The notes: generated by a model not told the origin, from the sequence alone. 64,000 bases of DNA from Ricinus communis (GCF_019578655.1 NC_063260.1:5520501-5584500); one strand, 5' to 3'; positions 39,199 to 51,632 are shown, counted from the stretch's first letter. Program-made: numbers and translations.

Positions 39199-40150
39199 CA
39201 GCATCTATTTTCTGAATTCAAATATTGAGGGAATTACGAAAAAAACATCCTATGATGAAAGTTACTGCATTTTTTGAGTTTCAAAAGAATGAGGACAGAT
39301 GAATCAATATTAGGATTCAGAATAAATAAACGAGAACGGGTGAATCCAAATTAGGATTGAGAATAATTAAATTAAAATCATTTTTCTAGAATCATCTTGA
39401 TTTAATTGTTAGAAAAAATTAACTTTGAAGGGTAAAATAATCATTTCAGCAAGTTTAGGGACCAAATTACTACAATTTTCCAAACTTTTTAGCCTTCAAA
39501 GCCAATCGGCTTAGCATAGAGCCGAATCGGCTCTTTGCAAAGCCGAATGGCTCTACAAAGTGCTAATTGATTAATTTTCATGATTTGACATCGTTTTACA
39601 CGTATTTTTGATATTTTAACGCCTAAAAATATAAAAATAAATTTTGTGATAATAATTGAGATTTTTAAAAGATTTTTACTGGATATTATTGACTAATAAA
39701 GAGAAAATCTTTGAAACAACTAAAATATATCGTTTTGATTTTTTTAGAGTTTCCAAACCCTAGCTCTATAAATAGAACAATATCTCCATGTCTAGGCTTA
39801 GCAACATTCATTAGTTAGCAACTTTGACTAATTAGCAATTCATTGTTAGAATTCCTTTTCTTTGAAGAGACAGAAGCTTTAGGGAGAAAACACAAAGAGC
39901 TTTTTCTTAGAAGTCATAAAGAAAGAACCCTATATAAGAAAATCTGTTTTTTCTTAAAACGATAATAACTTTTTTTGAAATCTCAAGTCGCATTGGATTC
40001 TCAATCTATCTTTGACTGAACTGTCTCTTCATCTCCCGAGACTCGCAGAACAACAACCAACAGTGACAACCTGAGGGTTCTCCTACATCTACATCATCAA
40101 CACATTTTGCCTTACTGGATCTTTTATGTTTATTTATGAATCTAGAAATA
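39199..40150 (+). repeat. Left LTR-like repeat of the outer gypsy element
   Basis: It aligns over most of its length with 57,505-58,405 and is diverged (my impression is roughly a quarter of positions plus indels). It includes an unusual palindromic cluster of AGCCGAATCGGCT-type motifs at about 39,505-39,560. TG/CA ends are not clear. Confidence 0.55.
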
Positions 40151-40352
40151 TCTTTAGAATGTGATGAACAACATGGTCGTTTGATCTTTATGAGGACGAC
40201 GTTTTTTTATTTCTAAGATTAATGATATAAACTCCAATTTTGATTACTTGTGTGATATTTTTTCTGATAGTAGTGTGCATTTTAATTAATCATGACATGT
40301 GCATGTTTGATATTAATTCTATACAAATTGATTCATTTAATTTAGGCACAAA

Positions 40353-42330
40353 TGAAAATTCAAGAAATTTTTGATAGCACATTATATAACTCATGGGAGA
40401 GGAAAGAATTAGAAAAAATAATAGAAAAAAGAAAAGAAGTATTTGCTTGGTTCTATGATGACATGCTAAGGTTAGATAGAAAGATATCAGAGTACCGCAT
40501 TCCAACTTATCCGCATATCAAATTGATTAAGTAGAAAATTAAGATCAGAATGGGCAGAGAAGATTCGAGAAGAAGTCGCTAAACATGTGAAGACCAATTT
40601 TCTTGATGTAGTCGACTATCCTGAGTGGTTGGCAAACATCGTCCCAGTCCCAAAGAAAAATGGAAAAGTAAGGATGTGGGTGGATTATCCGGACCTCAAC
40701 AAGACATGCCCTAAGGACGATTTTTTCCTTCCTCATACATAGATGTGATAGTCGACAGTGTCGCTTCAAGTGTGATATACTCTTTCACTGGTGGTTTCTC
40801 CAGGTACAACCAGATCATGACGGTAGTAATGGACAAGCTGAAGACGTCATTTATCATTGAATGGGATACATACTGTTATAAGGTTATGCCTTTTGGACTA
40901 AATAATGCAAGGACAACTTATCAGAGAGCGACCATTACCTTATTTCATGAAATGAAGCACAAGGAGGTGGAAGTGTATGTAGACAATATGATGGTAAAGT
41001 TTGAAACAAGAAAAGGGCATTTCAAGCTCTTGCTAAGTTCCTAAGACGAGTGGAAAGGTATAACTTAAGACTGTAAATTCGAAGAAGAGTATATTTGGAG
41101 TAACATCAGGAAAGCTGTTAGAACATAGTGAAACAATGAGGGATAGACCATACAAGGTTAAGGCCATTCAAGAGATGCTAGTGCCGAGGATAGAGAAGAA
41201 AGTCAGAGGATTTCTAGAGCGCCTGCAATATATCAGTAGGTTCATTTCCAAGCTCGCAATGGTTTCTGATCCTATATCCAAGCTTTTAAGGAAACATTAG
41301 CCGGTTGTCTGCGATAAACACTGTCAAAAAGCCTTCGACAAGATTAAAGAGTATATGATAAAGCCGCCAATACTAAAGCTACTGCAAGATGGAAAATTGT
41401 TGATTCCATATTTGGTCTTGGAAGAGGAAATAATAGGGGCAATAGTAGCATAATATGGACCTAATGACATGGAGCATGTAGTCTATTATCTCAATAAGAA
41501 ATTACTGCCTTATGAGTCAAAGTATAACTTTATGGAGAAAACATGTCTAGCCATGATATGAGTTACGAGGAAGTTGAGACACTATTTCGAGTCTTATAGT
41601 ATGTAAGCAATTTTAAAAATAGACCCATTGACATATTTGTTCGAAGCTCCATCTCTTGTAGGGAAGTTAGCTTGATGGTTAATTCTCCTAATGGAATTTG
41701 ACCTTGAGTATGTTGCTAAGAAGGTAGTCAAGGTAGGGTAGTAGTAGAATTCTTGGCTTATGATGCAATCAAGGGAGGTGGCCCTCGAGATCTAGAGTCT
41801 TTCAATGAAAATTTAGGGGTAATTAAGGTCTAAGAATGAAAGATGTACTTTGATGGAGCTGTGATTGCAAAAGATGCAAGGTTGGGAATAATTTTGATCA
41901 TTCCAAAAGGAGAAATGCTTCCAATGGCCAAAAGATTGGATTTTAAAGTGATAAATAATATATGGAGTATGAAGCATGTTTATTTGGATTAGAAGCGGTC
42001 GTGGTGGCAAGAGCGAGCAGCTGATGGTCTACGGGGACTCCATGTTAGTGATTCAATAAGCTCTCGAAAAGTGGGAAGTGAAATAAGAGAAGTTGAAGCC
42101 ATATGTCAATTACCTCAGGACTTTGGTTTGCAACGTCTTTAAGCGTTTGTTCATACACTTGCTGTGAGATGAGAAACAGATGGCGGATGCACTAGCTAGT
42201 CAATGTGGGATTAACCCCTTGCAACTTCCAATGAAATCATTGGTAATCGTGAAGTCAAGAGCACCTTGTTATCAGGGAGACCAAAAGATGCAAGTCTAGA
42301 TGGGACTAGAAGAAAACCTTGGTTTTATGA
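40353..42330 (+). pseudogene. Ty3/gypsy pol relic: reverse transcriptase, RNase H and second RNase H-like domain
   Basis: The plus strand carries, across stops and frame changes, the gypsy RT order: a KEVFAWFYDDMLRLDR segment (from about 40,433), EWLANIVPVPKKNGKVRMWV (about 40,625-40,685), a YNQIMTVVMDK segment, MPFGLNNARTTYQRA and EVYVDNMMVK (the Y-x-D-D site with its second Asp changed to Asn, about 40,970-41,000). The RNase H connection region follows (FLERLQYISRFISKLA at about 41,210). At about 41,840 MYFDGAVIAKDARLGIIL begins a second RNase H-like domain, a feature of the Tat lineage. Several in-frame stops and the altered catalytic site show it is inactive. Gag, protease and integrase were not found. 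Confidence 0.8.
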
Positions 42331-42539
42331 TCTAAAAAAACTTATAGAAGATAGGATATACTATTAGGAAGCAACTGCAAAAGAAAGGTATGCACTACGG
42401 GTACAAGCTAGAGATTACCAAGAAATCCAACCATCATGGTCTCGTGGGGTAGCAATTGATCGAACTTGCACATGCTTCGGCTCGTACTTATCGATGTTTG
42501 GCAGGATGGTTAGTATTTGGAGCTTTAAGCTCAACCAAA

Positions 42540-42735
42540 TCTACAAAAATATTAAAATGAACAACAAAGAGAAGAGTTAATTTGAAAACTCAAAAGGGTG
42601 GCTTAGGCAAAAATAAAGTCTGCTAAATTGAAAACCCAAAAGTGCCACTTAGGCAAAAGTTAAGACATTAGCTAACTAAGTTAAAAACCTGAGAGGGCGT
42701 CTTAGAAAAAAGTTAAGGTGAAAATAATAAAAAAG
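42540..42735 (+). repeat. Short tandem motif after gypsy pol
   Basis: Three spaced imperfect copies of a motif of the form GAAAACCCAAAAGxGxCxCTTAGGCAAAA occur between 42,575 and 42,715. Such repeats often lie between pol and the 3' end of Tat-type elements. Confidence 0.6.
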
Positions 42736-43095
42736 AAAAGAGATTTAGTTGCATACTTGCAAGACAATAAGGCTACCAACAAATCATTGATAGATTTTGT
42801 ATATGTCTAACTCAATGATGGTTTCAGCTAAAATGATTGGAACTGGATCTGCTCCATGCTTTACTTGTTCAATGATGCGAGTAATTTTGATATCTCCCCC
42901 TCTTTGAGGAGAACATAAAAAATTGGGCATAGAGATAAAAGCCCAACATCCTAACCCAAGCAGGTGTACCCCTTTCTTTCTTCTCACAACAAGAAATCAA
43001 GGAAGCAAGAGTAATGTATTCAACAATAAAATGGAACAGTACCTCAGCACGGGGGCATATCAAATAGCTATACCAATTTTCCAAGAAAAGGATTA

Positions 43096-43405
43096 TCAAG
43101 CCTTGGCAAAGCAATCGAATGAGTAAAACATAGAGCCTGCAAGAATGACAAAGAATTCTTTAATCATGAAAATGTGATCTCTTATGCAACAAAAGTTGAT
43201 GGTAAAGTGAAAAAAATCCATAATTAAGCTTGGTATGTTGCATGGCTTTAAAGGAGGGAAGGTGAAATTTTCCATCATCACCAGTCAAGGTTTTGAGAAG
43301 AGTTTGGAGGGCTTTAGTACTTTTCTGAGTTATATTTTTTCGACTTTGGAGTTGTGAATCGTGTATGGGAAAGTATGAAGGGTGTAAACGTATTTATAGG
43401 TCTCG
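43096..43405 (-). pseudogene. Possible antisense transcription unit in the gypsy element (TATA box, leader and short ORF)
   Basis: The minus strand has CCTATAAATACG at about 43,392-43,403, a CA-rich leader, then an ATG opening a 61-codon frame (43,281-43,096, beginning MMENFTFPPLKPCN). Antisense frames with their own promoter are known near the 3' side of Tat-type elements. The product is not recognisable and the frame may be only a first exon. Confidence 0.35.
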
Positions 43406-43563
43406 AATCAGTATTTAATCCGGACTTTGCAACTATAGAGCCAAATCAGTTGACCATACAGATGATTGACTGTGCACATAGCTGAATCGGCTGTGTAATG
43501 TCATCAACCCAATTTACAGCTTTTTGAGGTATTTTTGGCGATTTCTCAACCCTTGGTCATATG

Positions 43564-43781
43564 TGATAAGTCCTATAACAACATGTCAAGATAATCACGT
43601 TAGTTAGCTTAATATTTCATATTAGTATAGCAGTTCTTGTAGCCTTATCTTGTGTATTAGTGTTTGATGCAAACTCAATCTCTTAGTTATACACTGTTGT
43701 ACTTACGTGTATATATATAGGCTGTAAACTCTTTCATTAATAAAAATATATTGAAACCCTAATTACTCTTGAAACTCTTCA
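43564..43781 (+). repeat. Left LTR of the copia element
   Basis: Starts TGATAAGTCC and ends ACTCTTCA. It contains a TATATATATAGG promoter-like stretch and AATAAAAATATA near its 3' part, consistent with U3/R/U5 order. Confidence 0.92.
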
Positions 43782-43848
43782 TGGTATTAGAGCTATTTAT
43801 GTAACATTTTTTTCTTTCTTTTCTCTCGTCTTCCACTTCCCATCTCCA

Positions 43849-44720
43849 TGGCTCTTATTCCAACTTCATCTACTACTCTCCCATCCCTTACTCCCACCAC
43901 ATCTCACACTCTCTCAATCAAACTCACCAGCCGCAATTATTTACTTTGGAAGACACAGTTTATACCTCTTTTGAATTATTATAACCTAGTGGGTTTCATC
44001 ACCGGTGCCTCTCCTGCTCCGGCACAAACCATTCCTGATCCAACCAATGGTGAAAATACCATCTTAAATCCAGCTTACTCTGTCTGGTTCCAGAAGGATC
44101 AACTCGTTCTCTCCTGGATTATGTCTTCTCTATCTGAGGAGGTATTTTCGTATGTTGTTGGTCATATGACTTCATTTTCTGCCTAGCAAGCACTAGAAAG
44201 TGCATTTGGATCTATATCTCAGACCCAACAATTACAGTTGAATATCAAACTCCAAGAATTTAAACGGCATGATATGTTTGTTTCCTAATTTTTACAAAAG
44301 GCTAAAGCCCTTGCTGATGAACTATTGTTGCTGGCCGCATTATTTCCCCTTCCGAATTCAATGCCATCATTTGCTGTAACATTGGAAGTGAGTATACAGG
44401 TTTAATGCATGCTCTTAAATAACCAACGCCCTACTCTTGTTTCTTTTCAAGAGCTCCATGGTCAGCTTGTTGCTCAGAAAATTCTCCTTAAAAGCATGGC
44501 CAAATTACCTTTGGCTTATATAGCCACCAATCAGCCTCGTCCCCTCCAACTTTCAGGCTTCTCCTAGTGCGAGTTTGTCTTCAAATCAGTTGCTCTCCTC
44601 TCAACCTTCCCAATCCTTCCCCAGGCCATCCTATCGTCCTCAAGGGGGTGGCAAGAAAAACCATGGCCCTTGTCAAATATGCAACATAAGAAATCATTCT
44701 ACCGATCGTTGTCGACAACG
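43849..44720 (+). pseudogene. Copia gag relic with zinc knuckle
   Basis: The ATG at 43,849 opens a 112-codon frame starting MALIPTSSTTLPSL, with LTSRNYLLWKTQFIPLL and PAYSVWFQKDQLVLSWIMSS, typical of copia gag N-terminal regions. The first stop (44,184-44,186) is followed in the same frame by more gag-like sequence. A CX2CX4HX4C zinc knuckle (CQICNIRNHSTDRC) is at about 44,672-44,713. Several stops and a frame change make it non-functional. Confidence 0.82.
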
Positions 44721-44869
44721 CTATGCTCCCAGACAACCATAAAATCAATACCGTGCCTTCTCTCCATAAGCTAACATGGTGATGGCAGCCCCACCTTCTC
44801 CTGTCTATGCACAGCCCCAAGCTCCAAAGTTTCTTGCTCAGCCCTATGGTGTCTAGCATCCATCCTTTG

Positions 44870-46135
44870 GGCCTTGGTATCCTGATACATGGGCCACTCA
44901 TCATATGACCCCTTACGTTCAACAACTTGCGCATCTAGTACTCTATGCTGGTGGTGATCAGATCATAGTTGGAAACGATCAGGGAGTGCAAATATCGCAC
45001 ACAGGTAGTGCTTCTTATCCTTCATTATATGATGACAAGCTTTTCCGTCTCAAAAATGTCTATTATGTTCCTCACTTGTCGAAACCTTTGCTTTCAGTTC
45101 ATAAATTTACCTCTGATAACAATTGCTTTATCGAATTTTGGCCATCTAAATTTTATGTCAAGGATCAGGTGAGCAAGGCAATCTTATTGTCAGGATGAAT
45201 TGAGAATGGTTTGTATGTGATGCCGAGTGTGTCTTCCAAACAAGCTTTGTTATCCGAGTCTTCCTCTGCCCCAAAGTCTCATGTGGAGTGGCATGTCAGC
45301 CTTGGTCATCCTAATAAGCACATAGTGTCGAAAGTCATCAATAGTAGTCATTTACCAATTTCCAGTTCATCTCGTTTGTCATCGATTTTTGCTTGTTCAT
45401 CGTGTAGGTTAGGAAAATTAGCGAGAGTGCCATTAGCTACGGTAGAACATACCAGCACTTCCCCATTTCAAATAATACATTATGATGTTTGGGGTCCTGC
45501 TCTAGTACTCTTAAGTAGTGGGTCTAAATATTTTGTATTATTTGTTGATGACTTTACTCACTTGGATTTATTTTCTTACTAATAAAAGTGATGTCTTTCG
45601 CATTTTTCTTGAATTTTAGGCTTTAATTAAACGTCAATTTCACTCTAACATTCAAGCATTTCATTCTGATTGGGGCGATGAATTTTAAAAATTATATAAA
45701 TACTTTAACCAAGTAGGCATTATACATCGTATCTCATGTCCATATATACATGAACAAAACGGTCTTTCCAAACGTAGAATTTGCTATATAGTTGATACTG
45801 GTTTAACTTTGCTTGCTCATACTCATGTCCCATTTCATTTTTGGCCCTATGCTTTTCGTACGACTGTTAATTGTATAAATGCTTTAACCACGGTTGTTCT
45901 TAAACACAAGTCTCTATTTGAAAAACTGTATAACAAGGTTCCTAAATACATTGACACTAAGGCTTTTAGGTGTGCAATTTATCCTATAATCAGCACAAGT
46001 TTTCCTTTCGTACTAAGCAATGTGTTTATCTTGGTCATGCTATTAATTATGCTGGTTATAGTTGTCTTGACATCGGCTCTGGTCGCGTTTATCTAGCCCG
46101 ACAAGCTGTGTTTGATGAGCGCATATTTCTATTCT
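44870..46135 (+). pseudogene. Copia protease, gag-pre-integrase and integrase relic
   Basis: PDTWATHHM near 44,883 replaces the usual D-S/T-G-A protease site, so the active site is altered. LKNVYYVPHLSKPLLSVHKF (45,049-45,108) is the conserved protease-to-gag-pre-integrase link. WHVSLGHPNKHIVSKV with a downstream CSSCRLGK gives the integrase zinc-binding H..H..C..C. The catalytic core follows from about 45,480 (IIHYDVWGPA) through FVDDF and, after stops and frame shifts, FWPYAFRTTVNCIN and QCVYLGHAINYAGYSC near 45,950-46,070. Confidence 0.85.
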
Positions 46136-46449
46136 CCATTACTTCTAGTGTACCCTCAACTATGTCTACTTCTTCGTTACACCCATGGCTGACCATGCAG
46201 GTCTTTTCTCAACCGACTTGTGCTTCAGGTATGCCCTTTTCTCCTCAGTCTTCTTCTCATTTGTTATCTTCTCTTTTGTCTGAGTCCCCTTTTCCTTCTA
46301 CTCCTGCCCCTGAGCCTGTCTCGCCTCCTTCTACACCACCTCACTCAACTCCCTCTACCTCTGTAAATACCTCTACAATTCCCACTTCTTCATCGCCCGG
46401 TCTCAACCTTGTTGTTGATTTCTCATCTTATTCTCCTTCTCCTCACACT

Positions 46450-47154
46450 GTTAGTCGTACACATCTAATGACACTTCGTCCTACCACCATGAACAAACGC
46501 CAGGCCTTAGTTGCCCTTAAAGAACGTACCAAAACTAATTACCTTCTTCATGAACCTACCACTTATCTTCAAGCTTGTAAATATAATGAATGTCAAGAAA
46601 CAATGTTTGAGGAGATGAATGCTCTCCTTGCTAATTCGACTTGGGATTTGTTCCACCACCTCCTAATGCTAATGTTGTTGCTAATAAGTGGATTTACAGG
46701 ATTAAGAGCAAACAGGATGGATCCATTGATCGATATAAGGCACGCTTTATGGCCAAGGGCTTCACTCAACTTTCCGGCATTGATTACAAAGAGACTTTTA
46801 GCCCAGTTGTTAAGGCCCCTACCATTTGGGATATTCTTACAACAGCCACGATGAATAAGTGGCCACAGCGACAACTCGATGTGTCAAATGCCTTTCTTTA
46901 CGGTCATCTTCAAGAGGATATTTAAATGCATAAGCCTTAAGGCTTTATGAGCTCTATTCATCCTTCTTTTGTGTGTAAACTGAAGAGGTCACTCTATGGC
47001 CTCAAATAGGCTCCTCGGGCTTGGTACTCTCGGCTGTCCATATTTCTTCATTCACTTCAGTTTCAACCCTCTCCAAGGCTGATACCTTCTTGTTTATATA
47101 TAGACAGGGTTCTAATATTGTCTTTATTTTAGTTTATGTGGATGACATTATAAT
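46450..47154 (+). pseudogene. Copia reverse transcriptase relic, 5' part
   Basis: The typical lead-in (PTTYLQACKYNECQETMFEE, from about 46,555) continues to NSTWDLF, after which the reading frame shifts near 46,640. VVANKWIYRIKSKQDGSIDR, YKARFMAKGFTQ, DYKETFSPVVKAPTI and RQLDVSNAFLYGHLQED follow. Further stops lie at 46,922 and 47,008. The segment breaks off within the catalytic YVDD region, where another retrotransposon has inserted (47,155). Confidence 0.88.
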
Positions 47155-48633
47155 TGATGTGTGTAGAATACACACATCTAAATGGAGATTTTAAGGTAAA
47201 ATTTATGTACATTTGGATGTAAATTGGTCCCAACACTCACCCTATACATTTGTTTATGTGCTTTAGGTCCAAAAGAAGTTAAAGAGTGATAAATGGAAGA
47301 ATTGAAGTAGAATTAGACGTCAAAGTTGCCGAAACAAGTCAAGTTTGTGCATCCCTAATTTGAACATGGCCGTGTTGGTTTTAACACTGGCCGTGCTCCC
47401 AACACGGGCACCAAAACGGCCATTTTGAGTGCATTTGCCAACAGGAAAAAATGCGTTAAGGAGCACGACCATAGAGAGTAACACGGCCAGGAACACCAGA
47501 TCGTGTTCCCAACACGGCCAGGAACACCAAACTGTGTTCCCAACATGGCCAGGAACACGGCCATGTTTGCGGCGACAGGACGAATTAATTAAAAGAAAGA
47601 GCAAGAGGAAAGAAGGAAAAACGACGAGGAGAACGTCCCAAACCCTAATTTTTCTTTCCCTAAGGGTTTTCTAAGTGAAACCAAGGAAAGATGAGACTTG
47701 GACCAATGTTTCAATTGGATTCCCTTCAAAGATTGAAGATTGGGTGAGGTTAGTTGATTGATTTCAATTTGAGCAAGAGGAACGAGGATCGATTCAAGAT
47801 CGAGCAAGAGGAATTGGGGCTGTTTACTCTCATCCAAAGGTGTAATCGAGTTTCTCTACCTTTACTCTTTGTTGTAATTGAATTCTTATAGGTTTTGATA
47901 ATGAACATGTCTAGCTAGATTGATTAAATCCATTGGGATTTCTTTACTATGTTGGCTTAATGTTATATTGTTAGATTGTTTGAGTTGGTTTTGTATTCTT
48001 CTTGCTTTCAGTATTAATAAGATAATGCATTATTCATGAGACATTATGAATTGTGGTGTTTAGATTGCTTTATGTGATTGAGAAGTCCATTTGATAGTTG
48101 AAACTTTGAATAGCAAGAACTGGTTAATAATCACTTAAAGATAAGGATAATTAACTAGCCGGATTAAAAATTAACAAAGCTTAATAGAGGCGGATTAAAG
48201 CTTAATGCTAATTTAAGAATCAATCGTTAGGAAGAGATTTTAACTTTAGGTTATTAGGTTTAAAAATTCGGTTATCTCGAGAGAGAAACCGAATTCAGTT
48301 AAGAATTCGTCCATAGGTAGCATAATTGGAGTCATCAATCCTGTATCTTTTGTTTGATTGCCAACTAGTTTAGGTTCCCTTTGGGTTTGGTTTCTTGTAT
48401 TGGTTGTTTTATTTATCCATTTACTCCTGCATCTCCCTTAGAACTTAGCTTGTAGTTATTAGTTAGTTTAGAAATTATTCATCATTCATTTTAGGTTAAT
48501 ATAACAAAGAACAAAGGAGTAACTCTAGGCTTTCACTTTCCCAAGGAATACGACCTTGATACTCGCCATTAGTGCTAGATTGCATCGATAAGTACACTGG
48601 CTTAGATTGTAGCTGCATAGATAGCAACCATCA
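47155..48633 (+). repeat. Left LTR of the Athila-like element
   Basis: Between about 47,365 and 47,575 it has a cluster of AACACGGCCAGGAACACC-type repeats alternating with the near-inverse CGTGTTCCC, giving several small inverted repeats. It also carries about 39 bp (about 48,270-48,305) that are absent from the right LTR. Confidence 0.92.
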
Positions 48634-48790
48634 AGTTTTTGGCGCTGTTGCCGGGGAATTGTATGAAAACTAGAGTGAAATTTGCTATTTGTTAATTTAG
48701 CCATTTTTTTATTATTATTTATTTCTATTTTGTTTGTACATATTTATTTAGTTAAGTTATGATTCAGGTAGTGAATGATAATGAGGTTCA

Positions 48791-49543
48791 ATGTTAAATT
48801 CAAACTCTTTCTATAGCACGTTGGAAAATGGGATCAAGAACCAAAAGAATGCTAAAAATTGGGATACCCGTGCATCTTTAGAAGCTCGAATGGAATCATT
48901 TTGCAGGGCTATCGATCAACTCTCCACTCCTATCCTTTCATCTCAAGTCTTTTGTGAATTTTGTTGTGGTTTACATTTGAGTAATGATTGTCCATTATAT
49001 AGTGATGTTGCTCATTGTTCTTATAACTATGAACAGGTGAATTATAAGGGAAGTTGGCCAAATGACTCGTATGGAAGCACCTACAATCAAGAGTGGAGCA
49101 CTCAGTCACCATTTGGATGGAGCTTAGATGGCCATGAGCCACCAGGATTTCAGCAACTACATCAGCAGCCTAATCTTGCACCATCAACTCAAGATGAAGA
49201 GTTAGTGTGAGAGGAGTTGATGATGAGGTTCATTGCAAGTCTTGATGATAGATTCCAACAAACAGAGAGGGTACTTGAAAGTCAACAAGCCTCAATTGAG
49301 AACATAGAGCATCAAGTGGGCTTGATCTTCAAGTTACTAGCGGCAGAACAATGGGGAACTCCATCAAACACTACTAAATCTGAGAAACATTTAAGCGCCA
49401 TCACTTTGCGTTCAGGTGAGAATTTTTCTGGTTTATCTATTATGTTTGACGATGATGCTTCTATGCAGGATGATTTCTTGAACATGGAGATGAAACCAGA
49501 AAATGAAGAGGTAAACATGATTCCTTTGAAAGACTATCAATAG
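48791..49543 (+). pseudogene. Gag-like ORF of the Athila-like element
   Basis: The first frame (48,791-49,210, 139 codons) has FCEFCCGLHLSNDCPL, a zinc-knuckle-like C-x2-C-x4-H-x4-C as in Athila gag. The next starts after one TGA in the same frame (49,217-49,543) and has RFQQTERVLESQQASIENIE, QVGLIFKLLAAEQWGTPSN and HLSAITLRSGE, the coiled segment plus LRSG motif that closes plant Athila gag proteins. The N-terminal capsid part is missing, so even gag is incomplete. Confidence 0.8.
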
Positions 49544-49567
49544 GAATGTACAATTGATGATGCTGAG

Positions 49568-50075
49568 TTGCAGTTAGAGGAATTTTTGGTGGATTTTCCA
49601 CAAGTCCCTTCGATGATGGAAGATGAGCACGAGTTATCCAATGAAGAAGTCTTGGAGGAGCTCGAGTTTCTTCTAGCAAGTGAACCAAGCCAAGGACTGA
49701 AGAAAACCATTGACGTTCCTGAAGAAATTGCCCAACCGTCGATCCTTCCAATTGGTGAAACTTTAGCTTTCAAATTGGAAGAGCCCCTAGAGCATCATGA
49801 TACGTGCAATTACACGAGGAGCGAGTTTTACCCATCATACTGGCAGCTTGCTTGACAGTCGGGAAGAGGAAATTGATGATTATCCCTTTAAGCGGATACT
49901 TGAAGACATTTCCTTGGAAGAAGGATGGATGGTTGTCGATCACGCCCGTTTTCTTTTCACCATGAGTCCAGCTAAGAAGACTCATCACATAAAAAAGAAG
50001 CGCTTTTGGGAGGCACCCCAATTTTTAACTTTAATCTCTAATATTTTAACCTTTTATTTTGAAACATTTTATTAG
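49568..50075 (+). pseudogene. Acidic ORFs downstream of gag in the Athila-like element
   Basis: Two overlapping frames follow gag: 49,568-49,855 (95 codons, very acidic, with EELEFLLASEPSQGLKK) and 49,797-50,075 (92 codons, with EDISLEEGWMVVDHARF). They take the place where protease would begin in a complete element but show no D-S/T-G motif. Probably decayed gag-pol linker sequence; function unknown. Confidence 0.4.
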
Positions 50076-51632
50076 TTTTAGTTTTCATATTTTATTTAAT
50101 TTTTGTTTCAGTTTCGATTTTAATTCTTTATTTTATTATTTGTAGCCACTCCTCTACGACAGACTAGCCAACGCCCTGATATCCCTGATGATGCACCTCT
50201 TTTCACTCCGGAGCCATAGTCAGGGTAGTATTAGCTCTTTTTCCTTTTTCATTTCTTATATTTTGTACACTGGGGATAGTGTGTCCTTCAAGTGTGGGGT
50301 GGGTGATATTTATCCCATCTCAGTTATTTGTTTATTATTTGTGCAATTTTTTGTAAAATTTTGAAAAAATTTTCACTTTGTTTCAATGCTCTTACTGTTG
50401 ACTTGATTTAGAATTCCTGTTCATGTCCATGTGATCGGGTAAAACCGATAGTGTTCAGTTTTGCAGAAGAATGTAAGTTATTTAATTTAAGTTTTACAAT
50501 AAGTTGCTTTGGTTTATTTAATTCTGTTTTGATGATTTTTGTTTGGAACCTACTCAAAAAACACACTTGTGAGAAATTGAGCCTCAATTGTAAGCATACA
50601 TTTTATATGCTTTTATTTATTTCTTATTGAGAGTGCCAATTACTGTCTTTACTTTTAGAACTTGCTCGGTAATGTTTATGAGGGCCCACAAGGAGAGTTT
50701 AACACTTTGGTATGATAGAGGCACTTAGGTTTTTCATTCTAGCCAAATAACCTTAATTCGTTTATTGATTTTGTAGATAAACCCCTCTTTCACCATTTTT
50801 TATCATATTTCATTACCACTTAGTTTTATTTTGCTTTGGGTTATGATATTGCATATGAGTTGTTTTTATTGGAAATTTTTGTCTTGGGAATAGCATTGGA
50901 AACTTGTAGTAGCTTCCTTCAATCCATAAGAAATTCACTATATTATGTGAATGTTTCTTCCCTTATATATTTCAAAAAAGAAAAGAAAAGAAAAGAAAAA
51001 ATAATAATAAGAAGAATAAGAGGGAAAGGTGATGAAAAGAAAGAAAGTAATTGAGCTAATTGTTTAATTACTTTTGGGAGTTTACATTTTGACTTGATTC
51101 TTATTTCCCACCTTGGACTACTGTTCATTGTTTATCCCTTGTGATTATTGTGGCTTGTGTGCAAGTCATTTATCTCATTGCAGAACACCATAGGTTCAAC
51201 TCTTACCAAATTTACCTACCCATACCTAATCCCCATTACAACCCTTATAAAGACCTCTTGACATAGTTGTTGACTCTCCATAAGTGGTAGGAGTAGGATT
51301 TAAGAGCAAGCATATAGTAAGTAAGGCAGTATTTGATGCATTGAGCGATTAAACACTACCCTTTGAACACTTTGAGTGATTTAGAGTGAATCTTGTGAGG
51401 AGTTGGTTCTGAATAATTTTGTTGAGATAGTATTATGTGAATCATTAACATCGTGGTTGTGATACTTGAATTGATTGCTTCGTTTCTTTTTGCTTGACTT
51501 ATGCTTTGAAAGGATATGTGCAGGGGCTCTCTAGCTTGCTTATCAGTTTAGGTATTGTTTCTTAGTGGTTTATTTTCCTTATTTTACTTTTGATTGCTTG
51601 AGGACAAGCAATGAGCTAAGTGTGGGGTTATT
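50076..51632. other. Non-coding 3' internal region of the Athila-like element
   Basis: No pol sequence is present. AAGTGTGGGG-type G-rich tracts occur at about 50,289-50,305 and again just before the right LTR. A (AAAAG)n stretch sits at 50,972-51,000, followed by AATAATAAG-type simple sequence. Confidence 0.7.

Noticed and set aside
45970..46854. 294-codon open frame, the longest in the window
   Set aside because: Its contents are the copia integrase tail, a Ser/Thr/Pro-rich linker and the RT lead-in, after which the frame leaves RT. It is a piece of a broken retroelement, not a host gene.
47320..47674. Overlapping frames on both strands in the Athila-like LTR
   Set aside because: They arise from the inverted CGTGTTCCC/GGGAACACG repeat array and are present in an LTR; not genes.
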